Assembly (NCBI RefSeq): GCF_002117445.1
Contig: NZ_CP019937.1
Span: 1,241,501 to 1,305,500, forward strand
Reading direction: 5' to 3'
Length of the DNA: 64,000 nucleotides
DNA from: Ketogulonicigenium robustum
GTDB taxonomy: Bacteria; Pseudomonadota; Alphaproteobacteria; Rhodobacterales; Rhodobacteraceae
The position numbers and the translations under genes are program-made. Under the pieces are notes generated by a model, which was not told the DNA's origin, made no database searches, and saw nothing but the letters and a program-made list of their open reading frames with translations. This document shows positions 1-8,019 of this stretch, piece by piece (position 1 is the stretch's first letter; each line of letters starts with the position of its first letter).

Positions 1-645
1 ATCCCCCTGCACGGCCCGTTCAGTCCACGCGGAAACGCGGCCACCGTCATGCCGGTAGACATCGAAATCCATCCAGCCCGCAGCAACGTCCAGATCGCGC
101 ACGGTGTAGACGGGGCGATGCAGCGCGGCGTCGCCCTCGGGCCAGTGGGTGCGCCCCGACGCATCGATGATCGGCCATTCGTGCACCGATCCGCCGACGG
201 CGACATCGGGCGCAAGGGCGGAAATCACTAGCCGGAAGTGCAGCCCCGCATCCGCATAGCGGGCGACATCCTCGAATTGCAGGCGGACGCGACAAAAATT
301 CGGGCTGATTTGGCGGATATGGGCGACAGTGGCGATGGTCAGGTTGGGCGGCATCGCGCCGGTGTCGACATGCGCCCAGTCCAGCTGCGGGACAGGATCA
401 AGCCGGTCCATCCGGTTCATAACCATCTGTTGCAGCAGATATAACTGGCGGTGGCTGGGGGCGGCCAGGGTTAAGTCGACCCCACTTTCGGCCTGCGCCA
501 TGTCGATCCGACCGGCGGATAGGTGCAGCGATAGGCCGTTGCCCCGCGCCTCGGCTGGCACATCCAGCAGTTCGGCGAAGGCGGTAAAACTGTCGCGGAT
601 GGCCGCAGGCGCGGCGCTATGGATTTTGGCGGTGATGGTCTGCAT
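1..645 (-). CDS. Siderophore-interacting FAD-binding protein (C-terminus off window)
   Basis: The frame is open from an ATG at 645 to the window edge (215 codons, no stop), so only the N-terminal part is visible. Residues about 8-92 resemble the DUF2218 domain that often precedes siderophore-interacting reductases. The following part begins the ferredoxin-reductase-like FAD domain, and RPVYTVR at residues 177-183 fits the RxYT flavin-binding signature of the SIP/ViuB family. Such proteins reduce Fe(III)-siderophores in the cytoplasm with NAD(P)H to release iron. The NAD-binding C-terminal half lies outside the window. It is on the same strand as the peptide-transport operon but 102 bases downstream of it. 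The family call is fairly sure; the substrate is unknown. Confidence 0.8.
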   Translation of the reverse strand, partial: MQTITAKIHSAAPAAIRDSFTAFAELLDVPAEARGNGLSLHLSAGRIDMAQAESGVDLTLAAPSHRQLYLLQQMVMNRMDRLDPVPQLDWAHVDTGAMPPNLTIATVAHIRQISPNFCRVRLQFEDVARYADAGLHFRLVISALAPDVAVGGSVHEWPIIDASGRTHWPEGDAALHRPVYTVRDLDVAAGWMDFDVYRHDGGRVSAWTERAVQGD

Positions 646-747
646 CGGTAGCCTCTGTTTGGGGAACGAGGCTGGCACCCGGCGACGGTCGGGGCTGGCG
701 GATATGCACCTACCAACCATAACCGCCGCGCAGGTGCAATCACGGCT

Positions 748-1983
748 TTAGGGCACCAAAAGATCCTTGGCGAATTTACCGCGTGTCATGATGGCAGGCA
801 GCCGCGCCCCATCAGCGGCCAGCAGGTCGATCTGCTGCAACGGGTCGCCATCGACCACGATCATATCGGCGATATACCCTGCCTTGATCTGGCCGACCTC
901 GTGATCGATGCCGCACAGGCGCGCGCCGATCATTGTGGCAGACTGGATAATCTCGGCCGGTGTCAGAACTTTGGCGAGGATCTCAAACTCGGTGCAGTGG
1001 TACTTGCGCAAGCTGCCCAGCAGGTCCGACCCGAAGGCCATCGGCAGGCCCGCGTCGCGCATGATCCGCAGGCTATCAAGGCCAGCGGTGCGGACGATGT
1101 CGATCTTGGCGAATTCCGCTGCGCCAAGGCCCAGCGCCTCGCCTTCCCACGCCAGCGCATCGTAAGCCACCAGCGTCGGCACGGCGATGCAGCCGCGCGC
1201 GGCGGCCAGCGCGGCGGTCTCGGCTGAAATCAGGTTGCAGTGTTCCAGCGAATGGACGCCCAATTCGACACAGCGGCGGATGGCCTTGTCGGTATAGACA
1301 TGCGCCGAGACGTATAGGCCCGCGTTGTCGGCCTCCTCGACCATGGCGCGGATTTCGTCGGCGGAATACTGGATCGAATGGATCGGATCATTGGGCGAAG
1401 ACACGCCCCCGTTCGCCATGACCTTGATGAAACGCGCGCCTTCTTTGATCATGGTGCGGCAAACGGCGCGCACATTATCAACGCCGTCCACAATAACCCC
1501 CATCGAGCCGAGGCGATCCGACATCATGCCGGGGCGGTCATCAGTGCGGGGGCGCAAATCGGCGTGGCCGCCGGTGGTCGTCAGGCCCTTACCGCAGATC
1601 ACCAGACGGGGGCCGTCCAGCACCCCCTCCTCGACCGCGCGCACAAGGCCATGGTCGGCACCGCCCAGATCGCGCAGCGTGGTAAAGCCTCGCGCCAGCG
1701 CCTGCTGCATCACGCGGGCTGCCCGCAGCGCCGCCAGCGACGACGGGGCCGTCATGTTCGACCACAGATCAAGGCTTTCGGCGACGACGTGAACGTGGCA
1801 GTCGATCAGCCCTGGCATCAGCACGCGCCCGCCCAGATCAATCACGCGCGCGTCGGCGGGTGCATCAAGCGACGGCCCCACGGCCAAAATCCGGTCGCCT
1901 TCAACCAGCACATCTACGCCGGTCAGCAGCGTGCTGGCCGCCACGTCCATCACGCGGCCATTGGTGAACAAAACGGATGTCAT
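748..1983 (-). CDS. Amidohydrolase-family metal-dependent hydrolase (imidazolonepropionase/prolidase-like)
   Basis: This 411-residue protein is a full-length cyclic amidohydrolase. It has the N-terminal beta-sandwich strand, the metal motif GLIDCHVHV near residue 60, a probable carbamylated-lysine region (FIKVMANGG), the histidine-bearing HVYTDKAIR and SLEHCN segments, and the metal Asp in FGSDLLG. These map to the M38 metal site of imidazolonepropionase-like and Xaa-Pro dipeptidase-like enzymes that cut amide bonds of small peptides or cyclic amides. AAGGA sits 6 bases before its ATG. It is the last gene of the operon, 9 bases after the OppF-type ATPase, which suggests that it acts on an imported compound. 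The true substrate cannot be read from the sequence. Confidence 0.85.
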   Translation of the reverse strand: MTSVLFTNGRVMDVAASTLLTGVDVLVEGDRILAVGPSLDAPADARVIDLGGRVLMPGLIDCHVHVVAESLDLWSNMTAPSSLAALRAARVMQQALARGFTTLRDLGGADHGLVRAVEEGVLDGPRLVICGKGLTTTGGHADLRPRTDDRPGMMSDRLGSMGVIVDGVDNVRAVCRTMIKEGARFIKVMANGGVSSPNDPIHSIQYSADEIRAMVEEADNAGLYVSAHVYTDKAIRRCVELGVHSLEHCNLISAETAALAAARGCIAVPTLVAYDALAWEGEALGLGAAEFAKIDIVRTAGLDSLRIMRDAGLPMAFGSDLLGSLRKYHCTEFEILAKVLTPAEIIQSATMIGARLCGIDHEVGQIKAGYIADMIVVDGDPLQQIDLLAADGARLPAIMTRGKFAKDLLVP

Positions 1984-1992
1984 TCCAGATCC

Positions 1993-2958
1993 TTAAACGT
2001 TGTGGCACGCCATCTGGCGGCCGGGGGCGCGTTCGGTCAGCGCAGGCTCGATCTGGCGGCACACATCGGTCGCCAGCGGGCAGCGGGTGTGGAACGCGCA
2101 CCCAGCCGGCTTTTTCGTGGCCGAGGGGATGTCGTCGCTGCTGGCGCTGAACGTATGGCGCGCGCGCGGATCAAGCGAGGGGGCCGATCGCATCAGCAGC
2201 TGCGTATAGGGGTGGCCCGGATTTGCAAAGATCTGACCTTTGGGCGCGATTTCGACGATCTTGCCCAGATACATCACCGCGACGCGGTCCGAGATATGCT
2301 CGACTACGCCCAGATCGTGGCTGATGAACAGGAACGCCACCCCCAGATCGCGGCGCAGATCGGCCAGCAGGTTCAAGATTTGCGCCTGCACCGACACATC
2401 CAGCGCCGAAACCGGCTCGTCGCAGACGATAATATCGGGTTGCAGCGCCAGCGCGCGGGCGATGCCGATACGTTGGCGCTGCCCCCCCGAAAACTGGTGC
2501 GCAAAGTTATCAGCCTGATCAGGCCGCAGACCGACACGGGCCATCAGATCAGCGACGCGGGCCTCGCGCTCGGCCGGGTTGCCGACGCTGTGGATGTCCA
2601 GCGGCGCGCGGATGATGTCGCGCACCCGCTGGCGTGGGTTCAGCGACGAGAACGGGTCTTGAAAGACGATCTGCATCCGCTTGCGGTAATCGCGCAGCGT
2701 CTTACGGTTGAAATTGGCAATGGACTGGCCATCGAAGCTGACGCCGCCGCCTGTCGGGCGCACCAACCCCATCAGCGCAAGGCCGGTCGTCGACTTGCCG
2801 CACCCAGATTCCCCCACAAGGCTAAGGGTTTCGCCCCTGTTCAGGGTAAAAGACACCCCATCGACAGCCTTCACCGCGCCGACCTGCCGCTGCAGGACAC
2901 CCGCGCGAATGGGGAAATGGACTTTCAGGTCGTCAACCTGCAACAGGGCCTCAGGCAT
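1993..2958 (-). CDS. Peptide/nickel-type ABC transporter ATP-binding protein (OppF/DppF type)
   Basis: This 321-residue ATPase powers an Opp/Dpp-type importer. Walker A is GESGCGKST near residue 50, the ABC signature is FSGGQRQR, and Walker B with the catalytic Glu is DIIVCDEPVSALD. The C-terminus has the oligopeptide-transporter extension with the cysteine pattern CAFHTRCPLATDVC, which in this family can hold an iron-sulfur cluster. Its start overlaps the end of the OppD-type gene by 8 bases, so the two ATPases are translationally coupled and probably form a heterodimer under the permeases encoded upstream. The family is certain; the transported compound is not. Confidence 0.93.
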   Translation of the reverse strand: MPEALLQVDDLKVHFPIRAGVLQRQVGAVKAVDGVSFTLNRGETLSLVGESGCGKSTTGLALMGLVRPTGGGVSFDGQSIANFNRKTLRDYRKRMQIVFQDPFSSLNPRQRVRDIIRAPLDIHSVGNPAEREARVADLMARVGLRPDQADNFAHQFSGGQRQRIGIARALALQPDIIVCDEPVSALDVSVQAQILNLLADLRRDLGVAFLFISHDLGVVEHISDRVAVMYLGKIVEIAPKGQIFANPGHPYTQLLMRSAPSLDPRARHTFSASSDDIPSATKKPAGCAFHTRCPLATDVCRQIEPALTERAPGRQMACHNV

Positions 2959-3937
2959 CGGGTTGCTCCCAGCAGGCGGCGCGGTGACCGGCTTGTTTCA
3001 TGACAAAGGGCGGGCGCTGCGTATGGCAGCGCGCGGTGGCAATCGGGCAGCGCGGGGCAAAGGCGCAGCCTGCGGGCAGGTTCCACAGGGCGGGAACGGT
3101 GCCGGGAATATCGGTCAGCCGCTCGCCCCCGCCCCCTTCGCGGGGGATCGCGCCCATCAGGCCGCGGGTATAGGGGTGCAGCGGGGCGTCGAACAGCTCG
3201 TAGACCGTTGCTTCCTCGACAGGGCTGCCCGCATACATGACGATGACCTTGTCGGCCACTTCAGATACCACGCCAAGGTCATGGGTGATCAGCACCAGCG
3301 CGGTGCCCATTCGCTTTTGTAAATCACTGATCAGTCCCAGAATTTGCGCCTGCACGGTCACATCCAGCGCGGTTGTCGGCTCGTCCGCGACCAGCACGGC
3401 GGGGTCGCAGGCCAGCGCCAGCGCGATCATAGCCCGCTGGCGCATCCCGCCAGACAATTCGTGCGGGTATTGTTTGGCGCGGCGCGGCGGATCTGGCATT
3501 TGCACTAGCTGCAAAACCTCGATCGCGCGGGCCCACGCGGCGGCCTTGCTACCCTTGCGGTGCTGACGTACGCTTTCGGCGATCTGCTCGCCAATCGTCA
3601 GCACCGGGTTCAGGGCGGTCAGCGGCTCTTGAAAGATCATGGCGATCTTTTCACCGCGTGCGTTTTCAACCGCGCGCTGGCCCATCTGCAGGAAATCCTC
3701 ACCGCCCAGCGCGATGACCCCCTCGGTCACCCGCGCCCCTTGCGGCAACAGGCGCATCAAAGAATAGGCGGTCATCGATTTGCCACAGCCGGATTCGCCG
3801 ACGATGCAAAGTGTCTCGCCGCGCGCGACGTTGAAGTTCATGTCGCGCACGACGGTGAACGGGCCGCTTTCGGCCTGAATTTCAATCTTCAGGCCTTCGA
3901 CGTGCAGGGCTGCGGGTATGGCTGTGGCGTGCTGCAT
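2951..3937 (-). CDS. Peptide/nickel-type ABC transporter ATP-binding protein (OppD/DppD type)
   Basis: This is the second ATPase of the importer, 328 residues. Walker A is GESGCGKSMT, the signature is LSGGMRQRAM, and Walker B is VLVADEPTTALDVT. The oligopeptide C-terminal extension has CAFAPRCPIATARC. The LSGGMRQR signature is typical of OppD/DppD rather than OppF/DppF, which fits the two-ATPase arrangement. It lies 27 bases after the AspA-type deacylase gene and overlaps the following ATPase gene. The deacylase gene is wedged between the permease and ATPase genes, so its product is probably tied to the imported substrate. Confidence 0.93.
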   Translation of the reverse strand: MQHATAIPAALHVEGLKIEIQAESGPFTVVRDMNFNVARGETLCIVGESGCGKSMTAYSLMRLLPQGARVTEGVIALGGEDFLQMGQRAVENARGEKIAMIFQEPLTALNPVLTIGEQIAESVRQHRKGSKAAAWARAIEVLQLVQMPDPPRRAKQYPHELSGGMRQRAMIALALACDPAVLVADEPTTALDVTVQAQILGLISDLQKRMGTALVLITHDLGVVSEVADKVIVMYAGSPVEEATVYELFDAPLHPYTRGLMGAIPREGGGGERLTDIPGTVPALWNLPAGCAFAPRCPIATARCHTQRPPFVMKQAGHRAACWEQPDA

Positions 3938-3964
3938 GGAATCTTTCCGGCTTGCTAAAGGGGC

Positions 3965-4909
3965 TTAGTCGGTCGCGCCGTCAAGGTTGCCGACCATCCA
4001 GCCATAATCCCCGCTGTGCACCAGATTGCGCGTCAGGTGCTGCATGATCATGATGCCGCGGGTGAACGGGGCGGTGACTTCGTCCAGCACCTCGAACGTA
4101 TAGGGATGGATGATACGGAACAGCGGCGCGCCGCCGGCGATTTCCTCGCCATTGGCGGGCGACAGCGGCTCGATCCAGCCGCCGGTGGTCGCGCGGATAC
4201 CCTGAATTTCGTTCACCACAACCTGCTTGGGGTTCGGGCGCACGTCACCCGCAATGGTCCCCAAATGGCGCAGCATGTTCATCACGCCGTCAACCGTGCG
4301 CGTCACATAGGGCGTCTGGTCAACGATACCGCCGCCCAGCTCGACCACGACCGAGGGAATACCGCGCTTTTCAATGGTCACAGCCTTGGTCGTGCCTGCA
4401 AAGACCGTGCCCTGCTTGTCTACGACGGGGCGATACAGAACCTTTGCGCCAAAGGCACGCGACAGATCCTCGGCGTTGTTAATGTAGACGTAATCGACCG
4501 TCGGGCGGTCGGTGCCCGAGTGCAGGTCGATGGACACGTCGATCACGTCAAAGAATTCGCGCGTCAGCGCGGCGGCCAGTTGCTGGCTGTACGTGCCGGT
4601 CAGGCTGCCCGGGAACTGCCGGTTCAGGTCGACCTGATCGATGGGCGAGAAGCGCGCATTCACGGCCAGCGCCGTCGGGTTGGCGACGGGCAGCAGCAGG
4701 ATACGACCCTTCAGAGGCATATCGCGCAGCAGGCGGAACAGCTCGAGTATCACTTGGCTGCCGGTGTTTTCATTGCCGTGAATCGCGGCCGAGATGCCGA
4801 TCGTGGGGCCGTCGACCTCGCCCACCAGTTCGGTCATCTGGATGACCGCATCGGTGCCGTCGGCATTGGTGGTGAATTTGGGTGTCAGACGGTTGATAGC
4901 CTTGACCAT
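3965..4909 (-). CDS. Succinylglutamate desuccinylase/aspartoacylase-family deacylase (M14 fold)
   Basis: This 314-residue zinc-dependent deacylase has HGNE at residues 44-47 (zinc His and Glu) and the third zinc ligand His130 in SIDLHSG. NRQFPG near residue 96 supplies the conserved substrate-binding Asn-Arg, and VVVELGGG probably carries the catalytic glutamate. The AspA/AstE/DoeB family removes acyl groups from N-acyl amino acids. The gene sits between permease and ATPase genes of an importer and shares the operon with a creatinase-like M24 protein. That pairing resembles ectoine catabolism (DoeA with DoeB), but the transporter type differs, so the substrate is only a hypothesis. The family call is strong. 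Confidence 0.88.
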   Translation of the reverse strand: MVKAINRLTPKFTTNADGTDAVIQMTELVGEVDGPTIGISAAIHGNENTGSQVILELFRLLRDMPLKGRILLLPVANPTALAVNARFSPIDQVDLNRQFPGSLTGTYSQQLAAALTREFFDVIDVSIDLHSGTDRPTVDYVYINNAEDLSRAFGAKVLYRPVVDKQGTVFAGTTKAVTIEKRGIPSVVVELGGGIVDQTPYVTRTVDGVMNMLRHLGTIAGDVRPNPKQVVVNEIQGIRATTGGWIEPLSPANGEEIAGGAPLFRIIHPYTFEVLDEVTAPFTRGIMIMQHLTRNLVHSGDYGWMVGNLDGATD

Positions 4910-4929
4910 TGGTCTTTTCCTTATTTTCT

Positions 4930-5790
4930 TTATTTGCTGCCGGATTTGCCACGCGACAGCGCGCGCGGGTCGAGGATGTCACGCAGACCGTCCCCCAGCA
5001 GGTTGAACCCCAGCACGGTGATCATGATCGCCGCACCCGAAACGATAGACAGCCACGGCGCATCACGGATGAATCGCGTCCCGTAGGACAGCGTCCAGCC
5101 CCATGTCGGCGTCGGCGGCGGCAGGCCGAAACCCAGAAAGCTGAGCGCCGATTCCGAGATGATCGCCGTTCCCAGCCCTAGCGAGGCCAGCACGATGATC
5201 GGCCCCATGGCGTTTGGCAAAATCTCGCGGAAGATGATGCGCGTCGGCCCTGCCCCCAGCGCCTTGGCGGCTTGGACGTAGTTTTGTTCGCGCAAGACCA
5301 GCGTCGTGGCGCGCACGACACGGGCGTATTCCGTCCACGCGACGACGATGATGGCGAATGCCACGTTCATCAGCCCCGGCCCCAGCACCGCTACGATGGC
5401 CAGCGCCAGAACAATGGCCGGAAAGCCCAGGAACACGTCGGTAATACGCATCAAAAGGCTATCCACCCAGCCGCCAAAGTAGCCCGCGACCAAGCCCACA
5501 ACCGTGCCAATGATGGCCGAGATCGTGACCGAGATGAACGCAATCGCCAATGAGACCCGCGCCCCGTAAACCATGCGCGACCACAGATCCCGCCCGAAAT
5601 TGTCGGTGCCCAGCCAATGGGCAGCCGTGGGCAGTGAAAAGCGGTTGCGCATGTCCATTTGCTCGACCCCGTGGGTCGAAACCAGCGGCGCGAATATCGC
5701 ACAGAGGCTAACGGCCAGCACGATCAGTAGACCGACGACCAGCGACATGTTGCGGAAGGCCTTGGGCAAGCGAAAAGAAGGTGTTTTCAT
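4930..5790 (-). CDS. Peptide-type ABC transporter permease (OppC/DppC type)
   Basis: This inner-membrane permease has 286 residues. It opens with an N-terminal membrane helix (SLVVGLLIVLAVSLCAIFAP), followed by the OppC_N-type region with HWLGTDNFGRDLWSRMVYG. The binding-protein-dependent transport domain follows, and its EAA loop reads VQAAKALGAGPTRIIFREIL. About six membrane segments are visible. It starts 4 bases after the upstream permease gene, and its product should pair with that permease to form the membrane channel. The family and role are clear from motif and context. Confidence 0.93.
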   Translation of the reverse strand: MKTPSFRLPKAFRNMSLVVGLLIVLAVSLCAIFAPLVSTHGVEQMDMRNRFSLPTAAHWLGTDNFGRDLWSRMVYGARVSLAIAFISVTISAIIGTVVGLVAGYFGGWVDSLLMRITDVFLGFPAIVLALAIVAVLGPGLMNVAFAIIVVAWTEYARVVRATTLVLREQNYVQAAKALGAGPTRIIFREILPNAMGPIIVLASLGLGTAIISESALSFLGFGLPPPTPTWGWTLSYGTRFIRDAPWLSIVSGAAIMITVLGFNLLGDGLRDILDPRALSRGKSGSK

Positions 5791-5794
5791 CGGC

Positions 5795-6775
5795 TTATCC
5801 CAGTCGAATGCGCGGGTCGACCGCAGCGTATAGAAGGTCGACGACCAGATTGACCAAGGCGAAGATCAGCGCGAACGTCAGCACCAGCCCTTGGATCAGC
5901 GGCAGGTCGCGTTGCGAAATGGCGGTGATCGTCAACTGCCCCAGACCCGGCCAAGCAAAGATGGACTCCGTCAGAACCGCCCCGCCCAGCAGCGCACCAA
6001 AGCGCAGGCCGATGACTGAAAGCACCGGCAGCAAGGCGTTGCGCAGCGCGTGGCGGATGATGACGCGGCCAACACGCAGGCCTTTGGAATAGGCGGTGCG
6101 GACGAAGTCCTCGCGCAGCACCTCTAGCATGGAGGCCCGCACGAGGCGCGAGATGATCGCGGCCGAATTGGCGGCCAGCGCCAGCGCAGGCAGTGCGATA
6201 TGGCGCAGCGAATCCGCCAGAACCGAGGGGTCCCCCCGCAGCAGCGCCATCAGCCCATCGACCATAGGCGCCCCGCGCCCGATGGCCGGCAACCAACCCA
6301 GCTGCACTGCAAAGGCGAGCATCAGCAGCAGACCCATCCAGTAAACGGGCATCGACACGCCGATCTGGGCGAACAACATCGCAAGGGTGTCGATGATCGA
6401 CCCCTGCCAGATCGCCGCCATCACGCCCAGCGTGATCCCCAGCAAACTGGCCATGATCAGCGCGACCACCGCCAGTTCGACCGTCGCGCCCAGACGATCA
6501 TAGATGATCGTGGCCACTGGCGCGCTTTGGAAAATCGAGGTGCCCATATCGCCATGCAGCAGGGCCCAAGTATAGTCCCACAGGCGGATATACCACGGGT
6601 TGTTCAGCCCCAGCCGGTCGCGCAGCAGCGCGATGGCGTCGGGCGTTGCATCCTGCCCCAGCAGGACAGCCGCAGGGTCACCGGGGATCAAAAGTAAAAG
6701 GCCGAAGGTGACAATGACGATCCCGATCGCCATGGGCACCAGCAGCAAGATGCGGCGGGCAATATAAGCTAGCAT
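5795..6775 (-). CDS. Peptide-type ABC transporter permease (OppB/DppB type)
   Basis: This 326-residue permease begins with the typical OppB/DppB N-terminus (LAYIARRILLLVPMAIGIVI) and continues with the family's long periplasmic loop carrying LLIPGDPAAVLLG. The EAA motif near the C-terminus reads FVRTAYSKGLRVGRVIIRHA. Multiple membrane helices span the rest. It lies 9 bases after the M24-family gene and just ahead of the OppC-type permease, giving the standard B-C order. It should form the heterodimeric pore of the importer with its neighbour. Confidence 0.93.
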   Translation of the reverse strand: MLAYIARRILLLVPMAIGIVIVTFGLLLLIPGDPAAVLLGQDATPDAIALLRDRLGLNNPWYIRLWDYTWALLHGDMGTSIFQSAPVATIIYDRLGATVELAVVALIMASLLGITLGVMAAIWQGSIIDTLAMLFAQIGVSMPVYWMGLLLMLAFAVQLGWLPAIGRGAPMVDGLMALLRGDPSVLADSLRHIALPALALAANSAAIISRLVRASMLEVLREDFVRTAYSKGLRVGRVIIRHALRNALLPVLSVIGLRFGALLGGAVLTESIFAWPGLGQLTITAISQRDLPLIQGLVLTFALIFALVNLVVDLLYAAVDPRIRLG

Positions 6776-6784
6776 GGGACCGTC

Positions 6785-7957
6785 TTACGTGATGATGATC
6801 TGGTCGATGGCGCGGGGGTAATGGGTCAGGCTGTCGGGGCCGTCTGCGCCGACCAGCACTGTATCGGCGATGCGATAGCCCGCGAATTCCGGTATGGTGA
6901 TCGAGGGTTCGCTGGAACAGATCATGCCGGTTTCCAGCACGGTCGGATCCCCCTCTTCGACCCATGGCGGTTCGTGGAACATCACGCCCATCCCGTGGCC
7001 CGAACGGTGCAGCAGGTGCTGCCCTTTGCCCAAGTCGCGGATGTGTTGCAGCGCGGCGTGGTCGGCGGCGGCGCAGGTGTTACCCGCCCGCAGGCCGGAT
7101 GTGGCAATGGCTTGCGCGTCGAAGGCCCAGGAATAATGTTCGGCCTGCGCTGCGGTCGGCTCGCCGATAAAGAACGTCCGCTCGCTTTCGGCGGCGCGCC
7201 CGCCCACACGGCAGCCCAGCGACAAGATGATGCTTTCGCCGCGCGCGACAGGGTTATGGGTCGGCATCGCGTGCGGAAAGGCCGAGCGCGTGCCTGAATA
7301 CACCAACCCCGAGGCCAGCCCCGTGACCAGCATGACATCTTCATGTTCTGCATGCATCATGGCGATTGCCGTGCGCGAGACATGGGATTCGATCTCGATT
7401 TCGCTGGGCAGCGCGCGACCTGCGCGCAACGCGTCACGGATCAGCTCGACACCCGCCTCGACCATCGCGTCAGACAGACGCGCAGCCTCGCGGTGCAGGA
7501 CGATTTCTTCGGGGTATTTGATCATGCGGGCGCGCACGACCAGATCGGTTGCGACGACCTGCGCGGGTGCGAAAGCGGCGGCCACTTGCGCCGCACGCCC
7601 GACCGACATGCCAAGGCTGTGGGCCACCATGCCACCCTGCATCGGCAGCGCGCGCGACAGCACATCCAGCGGGCGGTCAACGCCCGGAAATTCAAAATAA
7701 ACAACCGGTTCTGCCGCGATCTTCTGATGCGCGGCGTGCGTCACCTCTAGCTGCGGCAACAGCAGCAGCGCGCGGTCGGCGGTCAGCGCGAAGATGACGG
7801 GACGCTCGGTCGGGTAGTGCGAAAAGCCGGTCGTGTAGATCACGTCATCGGCGGAATCGAGCAACAGCAGGTCGATGCCTGCAACCGCCATGCGACGGCG
7901 CAGGTCGGCGTGGACGCGGTCGTAGAACGCGATATCAAGGGTCTGGCGAAAGGTCAT
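6785..7957 (-). CDS. M24/creatinase-family hydrolase with substituted metal ligands
   Basis: This 390-residue protein has the two-domain creatinase/prolidase layout: an N-terminal creatinase domain (about 1-150) and a C-terminal pita-bread domain. It keeps the M24 histidine in HRSGHGMG (His321) and a glutamate in CSSEPS (Glu350). Three usual metal ligands look replaced: the first Asp by Ser246 in ILSLG, the second by Glu257 before ERTF, and the last Glu by Ala364 in YRIADTVLV. The ILSL...ERT pattern resembles creatinase, a metal-free M24 hydrolase, more than Xaa-Pro peptidases. The gene lies between the binding-protein and permease genes, so it probably acts on the imported compound. Automated calls of Xaa-Pro peptidase should be treated with caution. 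Confidence 0.85.
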   Translation of the reverse strand: MTFRQTLDIAFYDRVHADLRRRMAVAGIDLLLLDSADDVIYTTGFSHYPTERPVIFALTADRALLLLPQLEVTHAAHQKIAAEPVVYFEFPGVDRPLDVLSRALPMQGGMVAHSLGMSVGRAAQVAAAFAPAQVVATDLVVRARMIKYPEEIVLHREAARLSDAMVEAGVELIRDALRAGRALPSEIEIESHVSRTAIAMMHAEHEDVMLVTGLASGLVYSGTRSAFPHAMPTHNPVARGESIILSLGCRVGGRAAESERTFFIGEPTAAQAEHYSWAFDAQAIATSGLRAGNTCAAADHAALQHIRDLGKGQHLLHRSGHGMGVMFHEPPWVEEGDPTVLETGMICSSEPSITIPEFAGYRIADTVLVGADGPDSLTHYPRAIDQIIIT

Positions 7958-7978
7958 GCAAGCCTCGCTGGCGGATGG

Positions 7979-8002
7979 GTTCCGGCGGTGACCCGCCGGA
8001 AC
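7979..8002 (-). terminator. Perfect intercistronic hairpin after the binding-protein gene
   Basis: Two 10-base arms (GTTCCGGCGG and CCGCCGGAAC) are exact reverse complements around a 4-base loop. They lie in the 62-base gap between the substrate-binding-protein gene and the M24 gene. There is no U-run, so it is more likely a 3'-end-stabilising or partial-termination structure. Such structures commonly raise binding-protein mRNA above that of downstream transporter genes. Confidence 0.65.
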
Positions 8003-8019
8003 GACGTAGGTGAAGGGCC

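Noticed and set aside
1378-3003. 541-codon open frame on the plus strand
   Set aside because: It is antisense to the amidohydrolase and OppF-type ATPase genes, has low-complexity composition and no family motif. GC-rich codon bias leaves such frames open.
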